This document shows, in pieces, positions 1-6,165 of a stretch of 7,864 nt of DNA. Source of the stretch: Rhodospirillales bacterium (GTDB lineage: Bacteria > Pseudomonadota > Alphaproteobacteria > UBA828); assembly GCA_026712885.1 (NCBI GenBank), contig JAPOPO010000021.1, forward strand, positions 1 to 7,864, read 5' to 3'. The first letter of the stretch is position 1, and each line of letters begins with the position of its first letter. Under the pieces are notes generated by a model, which made no database searches, was not told where the DNA came from, and saw only the letters and a program-made list of their open reading frames with translations. The translations under genes were made by a program, and so were the position numbers.

Positions 1-387
1 ATCGGTACGGGTCGGCAGGCTCGCGGGAATGGCACCGAGGCGCAGCAATGCGACGAACGCGACCTGCCCGTCGACGATGTTCGGCAGAAGAAGGATAACG
101 ATATCGCCGCGGCCGATTCCGCCTTCTTCCAGCTTTTCGGCGAGGCGCCCGCTCTGCAGCCACAACTCGCCGTGGCTAAGCCGCTGCCCGGCTGTATCGG
201 CGACGGCGAGGCGGTCTTCGAAGCGCCGGGCGAGGGCGGCGTAGCGGTCACACAAGCGCTCGCCCGGCCACCACCCCTGCGCGCGGTAGCGGCGTTCGCG
301 TTTGGCGCGGCTGGCTGCGGCGGAATCTGAAAACGCTGCCCGCGTGGATTGTGGGCTCTCCGGATTCCCGAGACGCAACTCACTCAT
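1..387 (-). CDS. AMP-dependent acyl-CoA synthetase/ligase, N-terminal part (runs off the left edge)
   Basis: The minus strand is open from an ATG at 387 down to base 1, giving 129 codons with no stop; the rest of the gene lies outside the window. The family activates a carboxylic acid with ATP to an acyl-adenylate and transfers it to CoA (or a carrier). After a non-conserved first 30 residues, the protein reads YRAQGWWPGERLCDRY (34-49), the typical opening of EntE- and cyclohexanecarboxylate-CoA-ligase-like enzymes. Next comes the 'open the adenylation fold' segment: LSHGELW around 70-76, then GDIVILLLPN (94-103) and LLRLGAIPASLP (114-125). The ATP-binding P-loop and the catalytic lysine would lie beyond the edge, so the substrate cannot be judged. 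The start is supported by GGGAG six bases upstream. It is divergent from the tetR gene, so the TetR protein may control it (inference). Family assignment is fairly sure; the specific ligase is unknown. Confidence 0.82.
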   Translation of the reverse strand, partial: MSELRLGNPESPQSTRAAFSDSAAASRAKRERRYRAQGWWPGERLCDRYAALARRFEDRLAVADTAGQRLSHGELWLQSGRLAEKLEEGGIGRGDIVILLLPNIVDGQVAFVALLRLGAIPASLPTRTD

Positions 388-448
388 TCGCCGCTCCCGT
401 TGCCGGCCCGGAATCGCCGTATCTCCACTGCCATTCCCGCTCGCGTCC

Positions 449-477
449 AGCGTAGACCCGCTTCAGGCCAATTTCAA
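449..477 (-). promoter_or_regulatory. Possible promoter of the acyl-CoA ligase gene
   Basis: Read on the minus strand, TTGAAA (477-472) is followed after 17 bases by TACGCT (454-449). The -35 box is good and the -10 box matches the sigma-70 consensus at only three of six positions. It would give a leader of about 55 bases before the ATG at 387. This is by-eye evidence only. Confidence 0.3.
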
Positions 478-499
478 GATGATGACATCGCTTTTTTTA

Positions 500-529
500 T
501 TGACAGTCATTTTTAATGACCGCCATTCT
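500..529 (+). promoter_or_regulatory. Likely tetR promoter (-35 box with overlapping operator)
   Basis: TTGACA at 500-505 is a perfect -35 hexamer in an AT-rich island that stands out from the GC-rich surroundings. An acceptable -10 (CATTCT, 524-529) follows after 18 bases, though it is a weak match. The space between the two boxes is largely filled by the inverted repeat at 506-520, the geometry expected when a repressor blocks RNA polymerase. Transcription would run toward the TetR gene with a leader of roughly 150 bases. Confidence 0.45.
506..520. promoter_or_regulatory. Candidate TetR operator: perfect inverted repeat GTCATT-TTT-AATGAC
   Basis: The arms GTCATT (506-511) and AATGAC (515-520) are exact reverse complements around a three-base TTT spacer. 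A second, overlapping palindrome, TGAC-A-GTCA (501-509), shares the left arm, so the motif TGAC/GTCA occurs three times within 20 bases. TetR-family dimers usually bind short palindromes of this kind between divergent genes. The position between a tetR gene and a divergent ligase gene makes autoregulation and control of the ligase likely, but binding is inferred. Confidence 0.55.
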
Positions 530-683
530 CTCTCTTGATACCTTCCTGGCATGACCGAGACCGGGGGCAACCACGGGGTCGCCCGGAAACAACCGCGACA
601 CCACCCGGAGGATGGCCGGTGAGGAGCGTGAGCCGGCGACACTCGAGGATTTGCGTTGCGCGAGACGGGTGGAGGTTGCTGGC

Positions 684-1367
684 ATGGCGGCGCAGATGAC
701 CCAATTCCCGACCACGCCCAAGGGCCGGCGCACGCGCAGCCGTCTCCTGGCGAGTGCGCGACGCGTGTTGGCTCGCAACGGCTATGTCTCCCTCAAGATG
801 GTCGACGTCGCCGAAGAGGCGGGGGTATCGCTCGGCGCTCTCTATCGCTATTTCCGCAACAAGGAGGATCTCTTCAGGGCCCTGGTCGAGGGCATTCACG
901 AGGCGTTGTTCGAAGCGAGTCGAGCGCCGAACAAGCGACTGGAGAACGATCCCAAGGGGGCTTTGCTGGAAGCGAACCGCGGCTATCTCGCGCTCTACAG
1001 CGAAAATCGCGACGTGATGCGCGCCCTTATCGAGGCCTCCACGGTTGACGAGCGGTTCCGCAGCGTCTGGTGGGCGATGCGGAACCGCCACGTCGATCGC
1101 TTCGTGGGCGCCCTCAAGGCGAAGTACGGGATAGAGGAGGTGGACGGCGTTCCCGCCCGCCTCGTCGCGGAGGCCATGGCCGCGATGGTCGAGCAATGCG
1201 CTTATGTCTGGTTTGCGCAGGAGGAACAGCTGAACGAGAACCCCGTCTCCGTCGACGACGCCGCAAAGGTCGTGACCCGGGTATGGCACGACGCCTTTTT
1301 CGAGCCAGATGCACGCTCAGAGGCCACGGTCGAAACCGACCAGCCTCAATTGATCAAGGACCCGTGA
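684..1367 (+). CDS. TetR/AcrR-family transcriptional regulator
   Basis: This is a 227-residue DNA-binding regulator of usual TetR length. The N-terminal three-helix domain is clear: RRTRSRLLASARRVLARNGY (15-34) forms helix 1. The helix-turn-helix follows at about 39-58 (MVDVAEEAGVSLGALYRYF), ending in the hallmark LYRYFRNKEDLF (53-64). The remainder (about 75-215) is the variable all-helical ligand-binding and dimerisation domain, so the inducer cannot be read from sequence. I chose the ATG at 684 because GGAGG (671-675) sits eight bases upstream. An in-frame ATG at 612 would add 24 residues unlike the family, and its GGAGG directly abuts the start codon. The gene is divergent from an acyl-CoA ligase gene, so an acyl-CoA or the free acid is a plausible effector (inference). 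A palindrome upstream suggests it represses itself. Family assignment is firm; function is open. Confidence 0.93.
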   Translation: MAAQMTQFPTTPKGRRTRSRLLASARRVLARNGYVSLKMVDVAEEAGVSLGALYRYFRNKEDLFRALVEGIHEALFEASRAPNKRLENDPKGALLEANRGYLALYSENRDVMRALIEASTVDERFRSVWWAMRNRHVDRFVGALKAKYGIEEVDGVPARLVAEAMAAMVEQCAYVWFAQEEQLNENPVSVDDAAKVVTRVWHDAFFEPDARSEATVETDQPQLIKDP

Positions 1368-1380
1368 AGGGCCCTCTGTC

Positions 1381-1440
1381 TGTCAATCGGCGTCTCTATT
1401 TGGATCGTCTAGGTTGTTGTTCGGCGTGCAATTTGACCCC
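1381..1440. mobile_element. Putative relic of an IS21-like insertion sequence terminus
   Basis: TGTCAATCGGCGT (1381-1393) and TCGGCGTGCAATTTGACCCC (1421-1440) share the heptamer TCGGCGT and together resemble the repeated terminal sequences of IS21-family elements. Those elements typically begin with TG and carry several copies of a 'TCGGCGT...AATTTGACCCC' repeat. No istA or istB transposase sequence follows, so at most one end survives. The resemblance is from memory of the family and has not been searched. The segment also lies at the truncated 3' end of the primase-like fragment on the minus strand, consistent with an insertion followed by deletion. Confidence 0.38.
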
Positions 1441-1871
1441 GCAGTTTTACGCAAGTTCAACAGCTTAGCGCGCCGATCGGCGCAACCCGCGTGCCGCACG
1501 GCAGGCATGTCGCGCCGAATGTCGGTCACAAGCGTGGCGCCATCAGCCGTGCGATAGGGAAACTCCTCGCGGTGAGTCTCGGTCCACTTGCCGTTCATGC
1601 CCGGCAGTCCACGGTTACCGAGCTCGGCGATCACCTCGTCCTGGGAACACGGACCGTGACAGCGCACCAGTGGCCTGCCGTCCCGGCCGTCATGAATGGT
1701 GAGCGACTGGTTGCAGTCATCGTGTGACCGGCAGCACGCCGTCCACCCGGAGCCGCTGCGCCTGCCGTTGAGCGAGCGTGCAATGTCAGCAGCGTTCACG
1801 GGCGCAGGCCCATGGCGTCGCCCCACTGGATTCAAGGCTGGACAACGCGCAAGTATCCCCAAGGGAATCAA
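1383..1871 (-). pseudogene. Truncated Toprim/primase-like protein, N-terminal zinc-binding domain only
   Basis: This 162-codon minus-strand frame (from a TTG at 1871) contains a segment typical of the N-terminus of phage-, plasmid- and ICE-borne Toprim/primase-helicase proteins. It has AADIARSLNGRRSGSGW (27-43), then C-C-R-S-H-D-D (46-52), SLTIHDGRDGRPLVRCHGPC (56-75) and DEVIAELGNRGL (78-89). The C-x2-H (C47, H50) and C-x3-C (C71, C75) pairs are the expected zinc ligands. The original start was probably the GTG at residue 25 (1799), where homologous proteins usually begin. Family members run to several hundred residues with Toprim and often helicase domains. Here recognisable sequence fades after about residue 90, and the frame ends inside IS-like sequence, so the catalytic part is missing. 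I read it as a decayed mobile-element gene; a short expressed protein cannot be excluded. Confidence 0.62.
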
Positions 1872-1886
1872 TGCCTCCCTTTGGGG
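1857..1886. repeat. Inverted repeat / potential hairpin
   Basis: CCCCAAGGG (1857-1865) pairs with CCCTTTGGGG (1877-1886), with one bulged base and an 11-base loop. No T-run follows on either strand, so it is not a classic intrinsic terminator. On the minus strand the AGGGAGG (1880-1874), which could serve as a ribosome-binding site for the primase-like fragment, partly lies in the stem. Confidence 0.4.
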
Positions 1887-2023
1887 TGGTTGGACGAGCT
1901 AAGGCATTGTTGCGACAGGGATGATATGGTCCTGGCGGGCCCACCAACTCCTGCCCAGCCGGTGCAAATCAGCGCGAAAGCGTATATGCACCGACCCTGA
2001 CGCGAGCGGATGGGAGCGAACGG
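1887..2023. other. Leader region upstream of gor, no promoter recognised
   Basis: This stretch lies between the mobile-DNA remnant and gor. I see no gene, no RNA gene and no -35/-10 pair with acceptable spacing. The only clear signal is GGGAG at 2012-2016, the ribosome-binding site of gor. The gor promoter may use a non-consensus sequence, or may have been changed when foreign DNA arrived upstream. Confidence 0.4.
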
Positions 2024-3400
2024 ATGGCGGATTTCGACCTTCTGGTGATCGGCGGCGGCTCGGGCGGCGTGGCCTGCGCGCGCCGGGCGGCGGGCTATGG
2101 CGCCAAGGCCGCGGTGATCGAGAACGACCGGCTCGGCGGCACCTGCGTCCACCGCGGCTGCATTCCCAAGAAGCTCCTCGTCTACGCCTCGCACTTCAGC
2201 CACGATTTCGAGGACGCCGCGGGCTATGGCTGGTCCCTGGGCGAACCCGTCTTCGACTGGCCAGCGATGGTGCAGGCCAAGTCGCCCGAGCTCGACCGGC
2301 TGGAAGGCATCTACGAGCGACTGCGGCGCAACGCCGGCGCCACACAGATTACGGGCACCGGCCGGCTGCTCGACGCCCATACCGTTGCCGTCGGCGACGA
2401 GCGGCACCGCGCCAAGACCATCGTGATCGCGACCGGCGGCCGGCCGGCCATGCCCGCTATCCCCGGCATCGAGCTCGCCATCAGCTCCGACGAGATGTTC
2501 GATCTGCCGTCGCTGCCCCAGCGCATCGTGATCGTGGGCGGCGGCTACATCGCCTGCGAGTTCGCCTGCATCATGCAGGGCCTGGGCTCGAAGGTGACGC
2601 AACTATACCGCCGCGACCTGCCGTTGCGCGGTTTCGACCACGACTTGCGCGAAGTGCTCTGCGAGGAGATGCGCAAGGGCGGGGTCGACCTCCGGCTAAA
2701 CGTCAACGCGGTCTCGCTCGCGCGCGAGGGATCGTCGATCGCCGTCAAGACCACGACCGGCGAGACGATCGAGGCGGACCAGGTACTATTCGCCACCGGG
2801 CGGAAGCCCAACGTCGCCGGCCTCGGGCTCGAGAAGGCAGGCATTGAACCCGTCGATGGCGGCGCCATCCCAGTCGATGCGTCCTCGCACACGGGTGTCG
2901 CCAACATCTTTGCCATCGGCGATGTCACCGACCGCATCAACCTGACGCCAGTGGCGATTCACGAGGGCCGCTGCATCGCCGAGACCCTCTACAACGACAA
3001 CCCCCAGAAGCCGGACCACCGCGACGTGGCAACGGCGGTCTTCACCACGCCAGAACTCGGCACGGTGGGGCTCACCGAGGAGGAAACCCGTGGGGCCTTC
3101 CCGGCGGTGGATATCTACAAGACCCGCTTCCGCCCGCTCAAGCACACGCTCACCGCAAGAGAAGAGACCATCTTCATGAAACTCGTCGTCGACCGTGCCA
3201 CTGACCGCGTGGTCGGCTGCCACATGGTGGGCTACGGCGCAGGCGAGGCCATGCAGTTGCTGGGTATCGCCGTCAAGGCGGGCGCGACGAAGGCCCAGTT
3301 CGATGCGACCATGGCGGTACACCCGACCGCTGCGGAGGAGTTCGTCACCATGTACGAGCCGGTGCCAGAGCCGGAGCCCGTTGCCGACGCCGCCCAATAG
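2024..3400 (+). CDS. gor: Glutathione-disulfide reductase
   Basis: The enzyme reduces oxidised glutathione with NADPH in the cytoplasm, using FAD and a redox-active disulfide, as a homodimer. At 458 residues it has normal length. The FAD-binding motif is GGGSGG (10-15). The redox motif GGTCVHRGCIPKK (38-50) carries the catalytic cysteines C41 and C46. The NADPH-binding motif GGGYIACEFA (172-181) is followed by YRRDLPLR (195-202), whose arginines R196/R197 and R202 fit the 2'-phosphate of NADPH, not NADH. The second FAD contact is IFAIGDVTDRI around D300. The C-terminal HPTAAEE (433-439) supplies the proton-relay His433-Glu438 that pairs with the partner subunit. A short PEPEPV-rich tail closes the protein. 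GGGAG seven bases before the ATG supports the start. Related flavoenzymes (mercuric reductase, lipoamide dehydrogenase) fit less well because of the GTCVxRGC motif and the arginines. It lies 116 bases upstream of the DAHP synthase gene. Confidence 0.95.
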   Translation: MADFDLLVIGGGSGGVACARRAAGYGAKAAVIENDRLGGTCVHRGCIPKKLLVYASHFSHDFEDAAGYGWSLGEPVFDWPAMVQAKSPELDRLEGIYERLRRNAGATQITGTGRLLDAHTVAVGDERHRAKTIVIATGGRPAMPAIPGIELAISSDEMFDLPSLPQRIVIVGGGYIACEFACIMQGLGSKVTQLYRRDLPLRGFDHDLREVLCEEMRKGGVDLRLNVNAVSLAREGSSIAVKTTTGETIEADQVLFATGRKPNVAGLGLEKAGIEPVDGGAIPVDASSHTGVANIFAIGDVTDRINLTPVAIHEGRCIAETLYNDNPQKPDHRDVATAVFTTPELGTVGLTEEETRGAFPAVDIYKTRFRPLKHTLTAREETIFMKLVVDRATDRVVGCHMVGYGAGEAMQLLGIAVKAGATKAQFDATMAVHPTAAEEFVTMYEPVPEPEPVADAAQ

Positions 3401-3516
3401 CTCATCGGCGCGCGCCGTGCCGGCCGGTGCCGTTGCCAATTGGGAAAATGCTGGCACGACGGGCGGTTCAGGCGTATAGCACGGCCACAACGACATAATT
3501 TCCGCGGGAGAACGAT

Positions 3517-4899
3517 ATGCCCGGCACGTGGGCCCCCGGCCGCTGGCAAGGGCTGCCGATCAAGCAGCAGCCGACCTGGCCCGACGCGGCCGCGCTCGCC
3601 TCGGCCGAGGAGCGCCTAAAGACCTCGCCGCCGCTGGTCTTCGCCGGCGAAGCGCGCAGGCTGCAGGATCGTCTGGCGCGGGTCTGCGAGGGCCGCGCCT
3701 TCCTGCTTCAGGGCGGGGATTGCGCCGAGAGCTTCGCGGAATTCCACCCCGACACGGTGCGGGACACCTTCCGCGTTTTGCTGCAGATGGCGGTGGTGCT
3801 GACCTATGGCGCAAAGCTGCCGGTGGTCAAGGTCGGGCGCCTCGCCGGCCAGTTCGCCAAGCCGCGCTCGTCGGATACCGAGACCGTGGACGACACGACG
3901 CTGCCAGCCTACCGCGGCGACATGGTCAACGGCATGGCCTTCGAGGAAGAGGCGCGCACGCCTGAGCCCGCGCGCATGCTCCGGGTCTACAGCCAGTCAG
4001 CATCGACGCTCAACCTGTTGCGCGCGCTGGCCCATGGCGGCTACGCCGACCTCCACGCGGTGCATCGCTGGAACCTCGGCTTCGTCGCCGAGAGCACGCA
4101 AGGCGCGCGCTACGAGGCGCTGGCCAATCAGATTGGCGATACGCTCGACTTCATGGCGGCCTGCGGGCTCACCGAGGAGACCTCGCCGCAGATACGAGAA
4201 ACCGAGTTCTATACCTCCCACGAGGCTTTGATCCTGGAATACGAGCAGGCGCTGACCCGCATCGATTCGACCACCGGCGGGTGGTACGACTGCAGTGCGC
4301 ACATGCTCTGGATCGGCGATCGCACGCGTCAGGTGGACGGCGCCCACGTCGACTTCCTGAGCGGCGTCGGCAACCCGATCGCGCTCAAGGCGGGCCCCAG
4401 CATCACGCCGGACGATCTGCTCGCCCTCATTGACCGGCTCAACCCGCACAACGAGCCCGGCAGGCTCACGGTGATCGCGCGCATGGGACACGAGGCGGTC
4501 GAAGCCAAGCTGCCGCCCCTGGTGCGTGCCGTCCAGGGGGAGGGCCGGCACGTGGTCTGGGCCTGCGATCCCATGCACGGCAACACGGTCAAGTCGTCCA
4601 ACGGCTACAAGACCCGCGTCTTCGACCAGGTCCTGGCGGAAGTGCGCGGCTTCTTCGCAGTGCACCGAGCCGAGGGCACGCACCCCGGCGGCGTTCACTT
4701 CGAGATGACCGGCCAGGACGTGACCGAGTGTCTGGGCGGCGCCCAGGCGATCACCGAGGAGGACCTCTCCAGCCGCTACCACACTCACTGCGACCCGCGG
4801 CTCAACGCCTCGCAGGCGCTGGAGCTCGCCTTCCTCATTGCCGAGCATCTGAGGGAGGAGCGAGCGGCCACCGCCCAGCCAAGGGCGTTGCACGGCTAG
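3517..4899 (+). CDS. aroG: 3-deoxy-D-arabino-heptulosonate 7-phosphate (DAHP) synthase, class II
   Basis: This enzyme condenses phosphoenolpyruvate with erythrose 4-phosphate, the committed first step of the shikimate pathway to aromatic amino acids. The 460 residues match the plant-like class II (AroA-II) family, not the E. coli class I type. Diagnostic blocks are LLQGGDCAESF (63-73), KVGRLAGQFAKPRS (105-118), AYRGDMVNG, SHEALILEYE, GDRTRQ, DPMHGNT (351-357), GVHFEMTGQDVTECLGG (392-408) and YHTHCDPRLNASQALELAF (421-439). The four metal ligands of the family are present as C69, H354, E396 and D426; their spacing parallels C87, H369, E411 and D441 of the M. tuberculosis enzyme. The N-terminus is shorter than in the mycobacterial protein, so its regulation may differ. 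GGGAG six bases before the ATG supports the start. The stop lies 20 bases before the next gene, so the two are probably cotranscribed. The symbol aroG is conventional; class II genes are named inconsistently. Confidence 0.95.
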   Translation: MPGTWAPGRWQGLPIKQQPTWPDAAALASAEERLKTSPPLVFAGEARRLQDRLARVCEGRAFLLQGGDCAESFAEFHPDTVRDTFRVLLQMAVVLTYGAKLPVVKVGRLAGQFAKPRSSDTETVDDTTLPAYRGDMVNGMAFEEEARTPEPARMLRVYSQSASTLNLLRALAHGGYADLHAVHRWNLGFVAESTQGARYEALANQIGDTLDFMAACGLTEETSPQIRETEFYTSHEALILEYEQALTRIDSTTGGWYDCSAHMLWIGDRTRQVDGAHVDFLSGVGNPIALKAGPSITPDDLLALIDRLNPHNEPGRLTVIARMGHEAVEAKLPPLVRAVQGEGRHVVWACDPMHGNTVKSSNGYKTRVFDQVLAEVRGFFAVHRAEGTHPGGVHFEMTGQDVTECLGGAQAITEEDLSSRYHTHCDPRLNASQALELAFLIAEHLREERAATAQPRALHG

Positions 4900-4919
4900 G
4901 GACGCGGAAGGGGGTCGCG

Positions 4920-6077
4920 ATGTTGCCCCACAACGGACCCCGCGACCGCGAGGTCACCCGCTACACCGACCACTACTTCACGCGCACGCGGAAGGCGATC
5001 GGCCGCTTCGGCGACGCCCGGGTCACTTACGCGCTGTTCATGCGGCGGCCGGTCTGCTTCGCACCCCGCCTGATGATCGAGTGGCTGGAAGCGGTCGCTG
5101 CCGAACGCAGCACTGAATTCACCATCGACTGCCGGTTCAAGGAAGGCGATTGGGTCGGCGCCGGCGAGCCGCTCATCTACCTCTCGGGCTCCTTCCGTCA
5201 CCTCGTCGATCTGGAGACGCTTTACCTGCAGCGGCTGGGTGCCGTCTGCGTCGCCGCCTATAACGCCTACGCCATGGCGCGGAGCTTGCCGAAGGTTGCG
5301 TTCCTCGCGATGGACGCGCGCCATTGCGCGGGCATCGAGATGGCCGACATGATGGCCTACGCGGCGAGCGTGGGCTCGAAGGCGGCGAAGCAGGAGTGCG
5401 GCGCCGTCGGCTTCATCGGCAACGCCACCGACGCGACCGCTCACTACTTCGGCAATCAGCGGGGCTACGGCACCATGCCCCACGCCTTCATCGGCTACGC
5501 GGGCTCCACGGTCCGCGCCGCCGAGATGTATCACGAGGTTTTTGCGGGCGAGCCGATGACCGTGCTCGTCGACTATTACGGGCAGGAGAGCACCGACGCG
5601 CTCGCCGTGTGCCGGCGCTTCCCGGAGCTTGCCGCTCGCGGCGAGCTGAGCTTCCGCCTCGATACCCACGGCAGCCGCTATGTCGAGGGCCTGGACATGG
5701 CGAAGTCCTACGCCGTGCTGGAGCGCTACTGCCCGAATGCCGTGCGCGAATACCGCACCGAGGCGGAGTTGCGCTGGCTGCACGGCACCGGCGTCAGCGC
5801 CGCGGCGCTCTTCCACCTGCGCGCGGCGCTTGATGAGGCAGGCTTTTCGGGGGTGAGGATCGTCGCGAGCTCCGGCTTCGGTCCGGCCAAGTGCCGAGTC
5901 ATGGCCAGCGTGAATGCGCCCATCGACGTGATCGGCACGGGCTCGTTCCTGCCTGAGAACTGGTCCGAGACCTTCGCGACGGCGGACATTGTCGACTACG
6001 ACGGTACCGCGCGGGTCAAGCTCGGCCGCGAGTTCCTGCTGCGCAATGGTGCAGATAGATCGCCCCGCTCGCGTTAG
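4920..6077 (+). CDS. pncB: Nicotinate phosphoribosyltransferase
   Basis: PncB converts nicotinate and PRPP to nicotinate mononucleotide, with ATP hydrolysis, in the Preiss-Handler NAD salvage pathway. The 385-residue protein opens with TRYTDHYFTRTRKAI, then an N-terminal beta domain (FKEGDWVGAGEPLIYLSG). The type II phosphoribosyltransferase barrel follows, with RHCAGIEMADMMAYAA, GFIGNATDATAHYFG and QRGYGTMPHAFIGYAG, where H188 sits in the GTxxH motif that should match the phosphorylated histidine of enterobacterial PncB. DTHGSRYVEGLD begins at D248, and the phosphate-binding IGTGS is at 338-342. The frame stays open upstream to 4728 inside the DAHP synthase gene. I set the start at 4920 because GGAAGGGGG (4906-4914) lies five bases before this ATG and the extra 64 residues are low-complexity shadow sequence. 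It is compact compared with enterobacterial PncB. A nicotinamide-using relative is possible but less likely given nadE next door. Confidence 0.88.
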   Translation: MLPHNGPRDREVTRYTDHYFTRTRKAIGRFGDARVTYALFMRRPVCFAPRLMIEWLEAVAAERSTEFTIDCRFKEGDWVGAGEPLIYLSGSFRHLVDLETLYLQRLGAVCVAAYNAYAMARSLPKVAFLAMDARHCAGIEMADMMAYAASVGSKAAKQECGAVGFIGNATDATAHYFGNQRGYGTMPHAFIGYAGSTVRAAEMYHEVFAGEPMTVLVDYYGQESTDALAVCRRFPELAARGELSFRLDTHGSRYVEGLDMAKSYAVLERYCPNAVREYRTEAELRWLHGTGVSAAALFHLRAALDEAGFSGVRIVASSGFGPAKCRVMASVNAPIDVIGTGSFLPENWSETFATADIVDYDGTARVKLGREFLLRNGADRSPRSR

Positions 6078-6122
6078 AGCGCGCCCGCTAAGGCCACGCG
6101 AGCCGGGCGGACGTTGGTAATC

Positions 6123-6144
6123 GGGGCCGGCAACCGCCGGCTCC
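6123..6144. repeat. Strong GC-rich hairpin between pncB and nadE
   Basis: GGGGCCGGC (6123-6131) pairs with GCCGGCTCC (6136-6144) around an AACC tetraloop. This gives nine pairs, one of them a G-U wobble in RNA. It starts 45 bases after the pncB stop and ends 21 bases before the nadE ATG. The bases after it (ATTGTGTAT) are only weakly T-rich, so it could be a poor terminator of the upstream operon, an mRNA-stabilising stem or a protein-binding site; sequence alone does not decide. Confidence 0.5.
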
Positions 6145-6150
6145 ATTGTG

Positions 6151-6156
6151 TATAAC
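6151..6156 (+). promoter_or_regulatory. Possible -10 box of a nadE promoter
   Basis: TATAAC matches the sigma-70 -10 consensus at five of six positions and ends nine bases before the nadE ATG. Transcription from it would begin at or within a few bases of the ATG, giving a leaderless or near-leaderless mRNA. No good -35 hexamer is found 16-18 bases upstream, since the hairpin occupies that space. The call therefore rests on the -10 box and on the lack of a Shine-Dalgarno sequence before nadE. Confidence 0.3.
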
Positions 6157-6165
6157 CGGCCAACC

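Noticed and set aside
612..683. Upstream ATG that would extend TetR by 24 residues
   Set aside because: Its GGAGG abuts the ATG with no spacer, and the extra residues do not look like a TetR N-terminus. The ATG at 684 has an ideally spaced GGAGG.
513..1289. 258-codon minus-strand frame across the tetR gene
   Set aside because: It is a shadow of tetR and would run through the promoter/operator region.
1868..2602. 244-codon minus-strand frame reaching into the gor leader
   Set aside because: Most of it is antisense to gor, and the part outside gor (1868-2023) shows no motif or ribosome-binding site.
3406..3417. 12-bp perfect palindrome CGGCGCGCGCCG after gor
   Set aside because: It has no loop and no following T-run, so it is unlikely to be a terminator, and such GC palindromes are common by chance at this base composition.
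3452..3470. TGGCAC resembling a sigma-54 -24 element before the DAHP synthase gene
   Set aside because: No GC of a -12 element at the required ten-base spacing; the nearest GC is at eight bases.
3997..4893. 298-codon open frame on the minus strand
   Set aside because: It is antisense to the DAHP synthase gene, and its composition mirrors that gene's codons.
4728..4919. 64-residue N-terminal extension of pncB inside the DAHP synthase gene
   Set aside because: The extension is arginine/glycine/proline-rich shadow sequence, and a strong ribosome-binding site lies just before the ATG at 4920.
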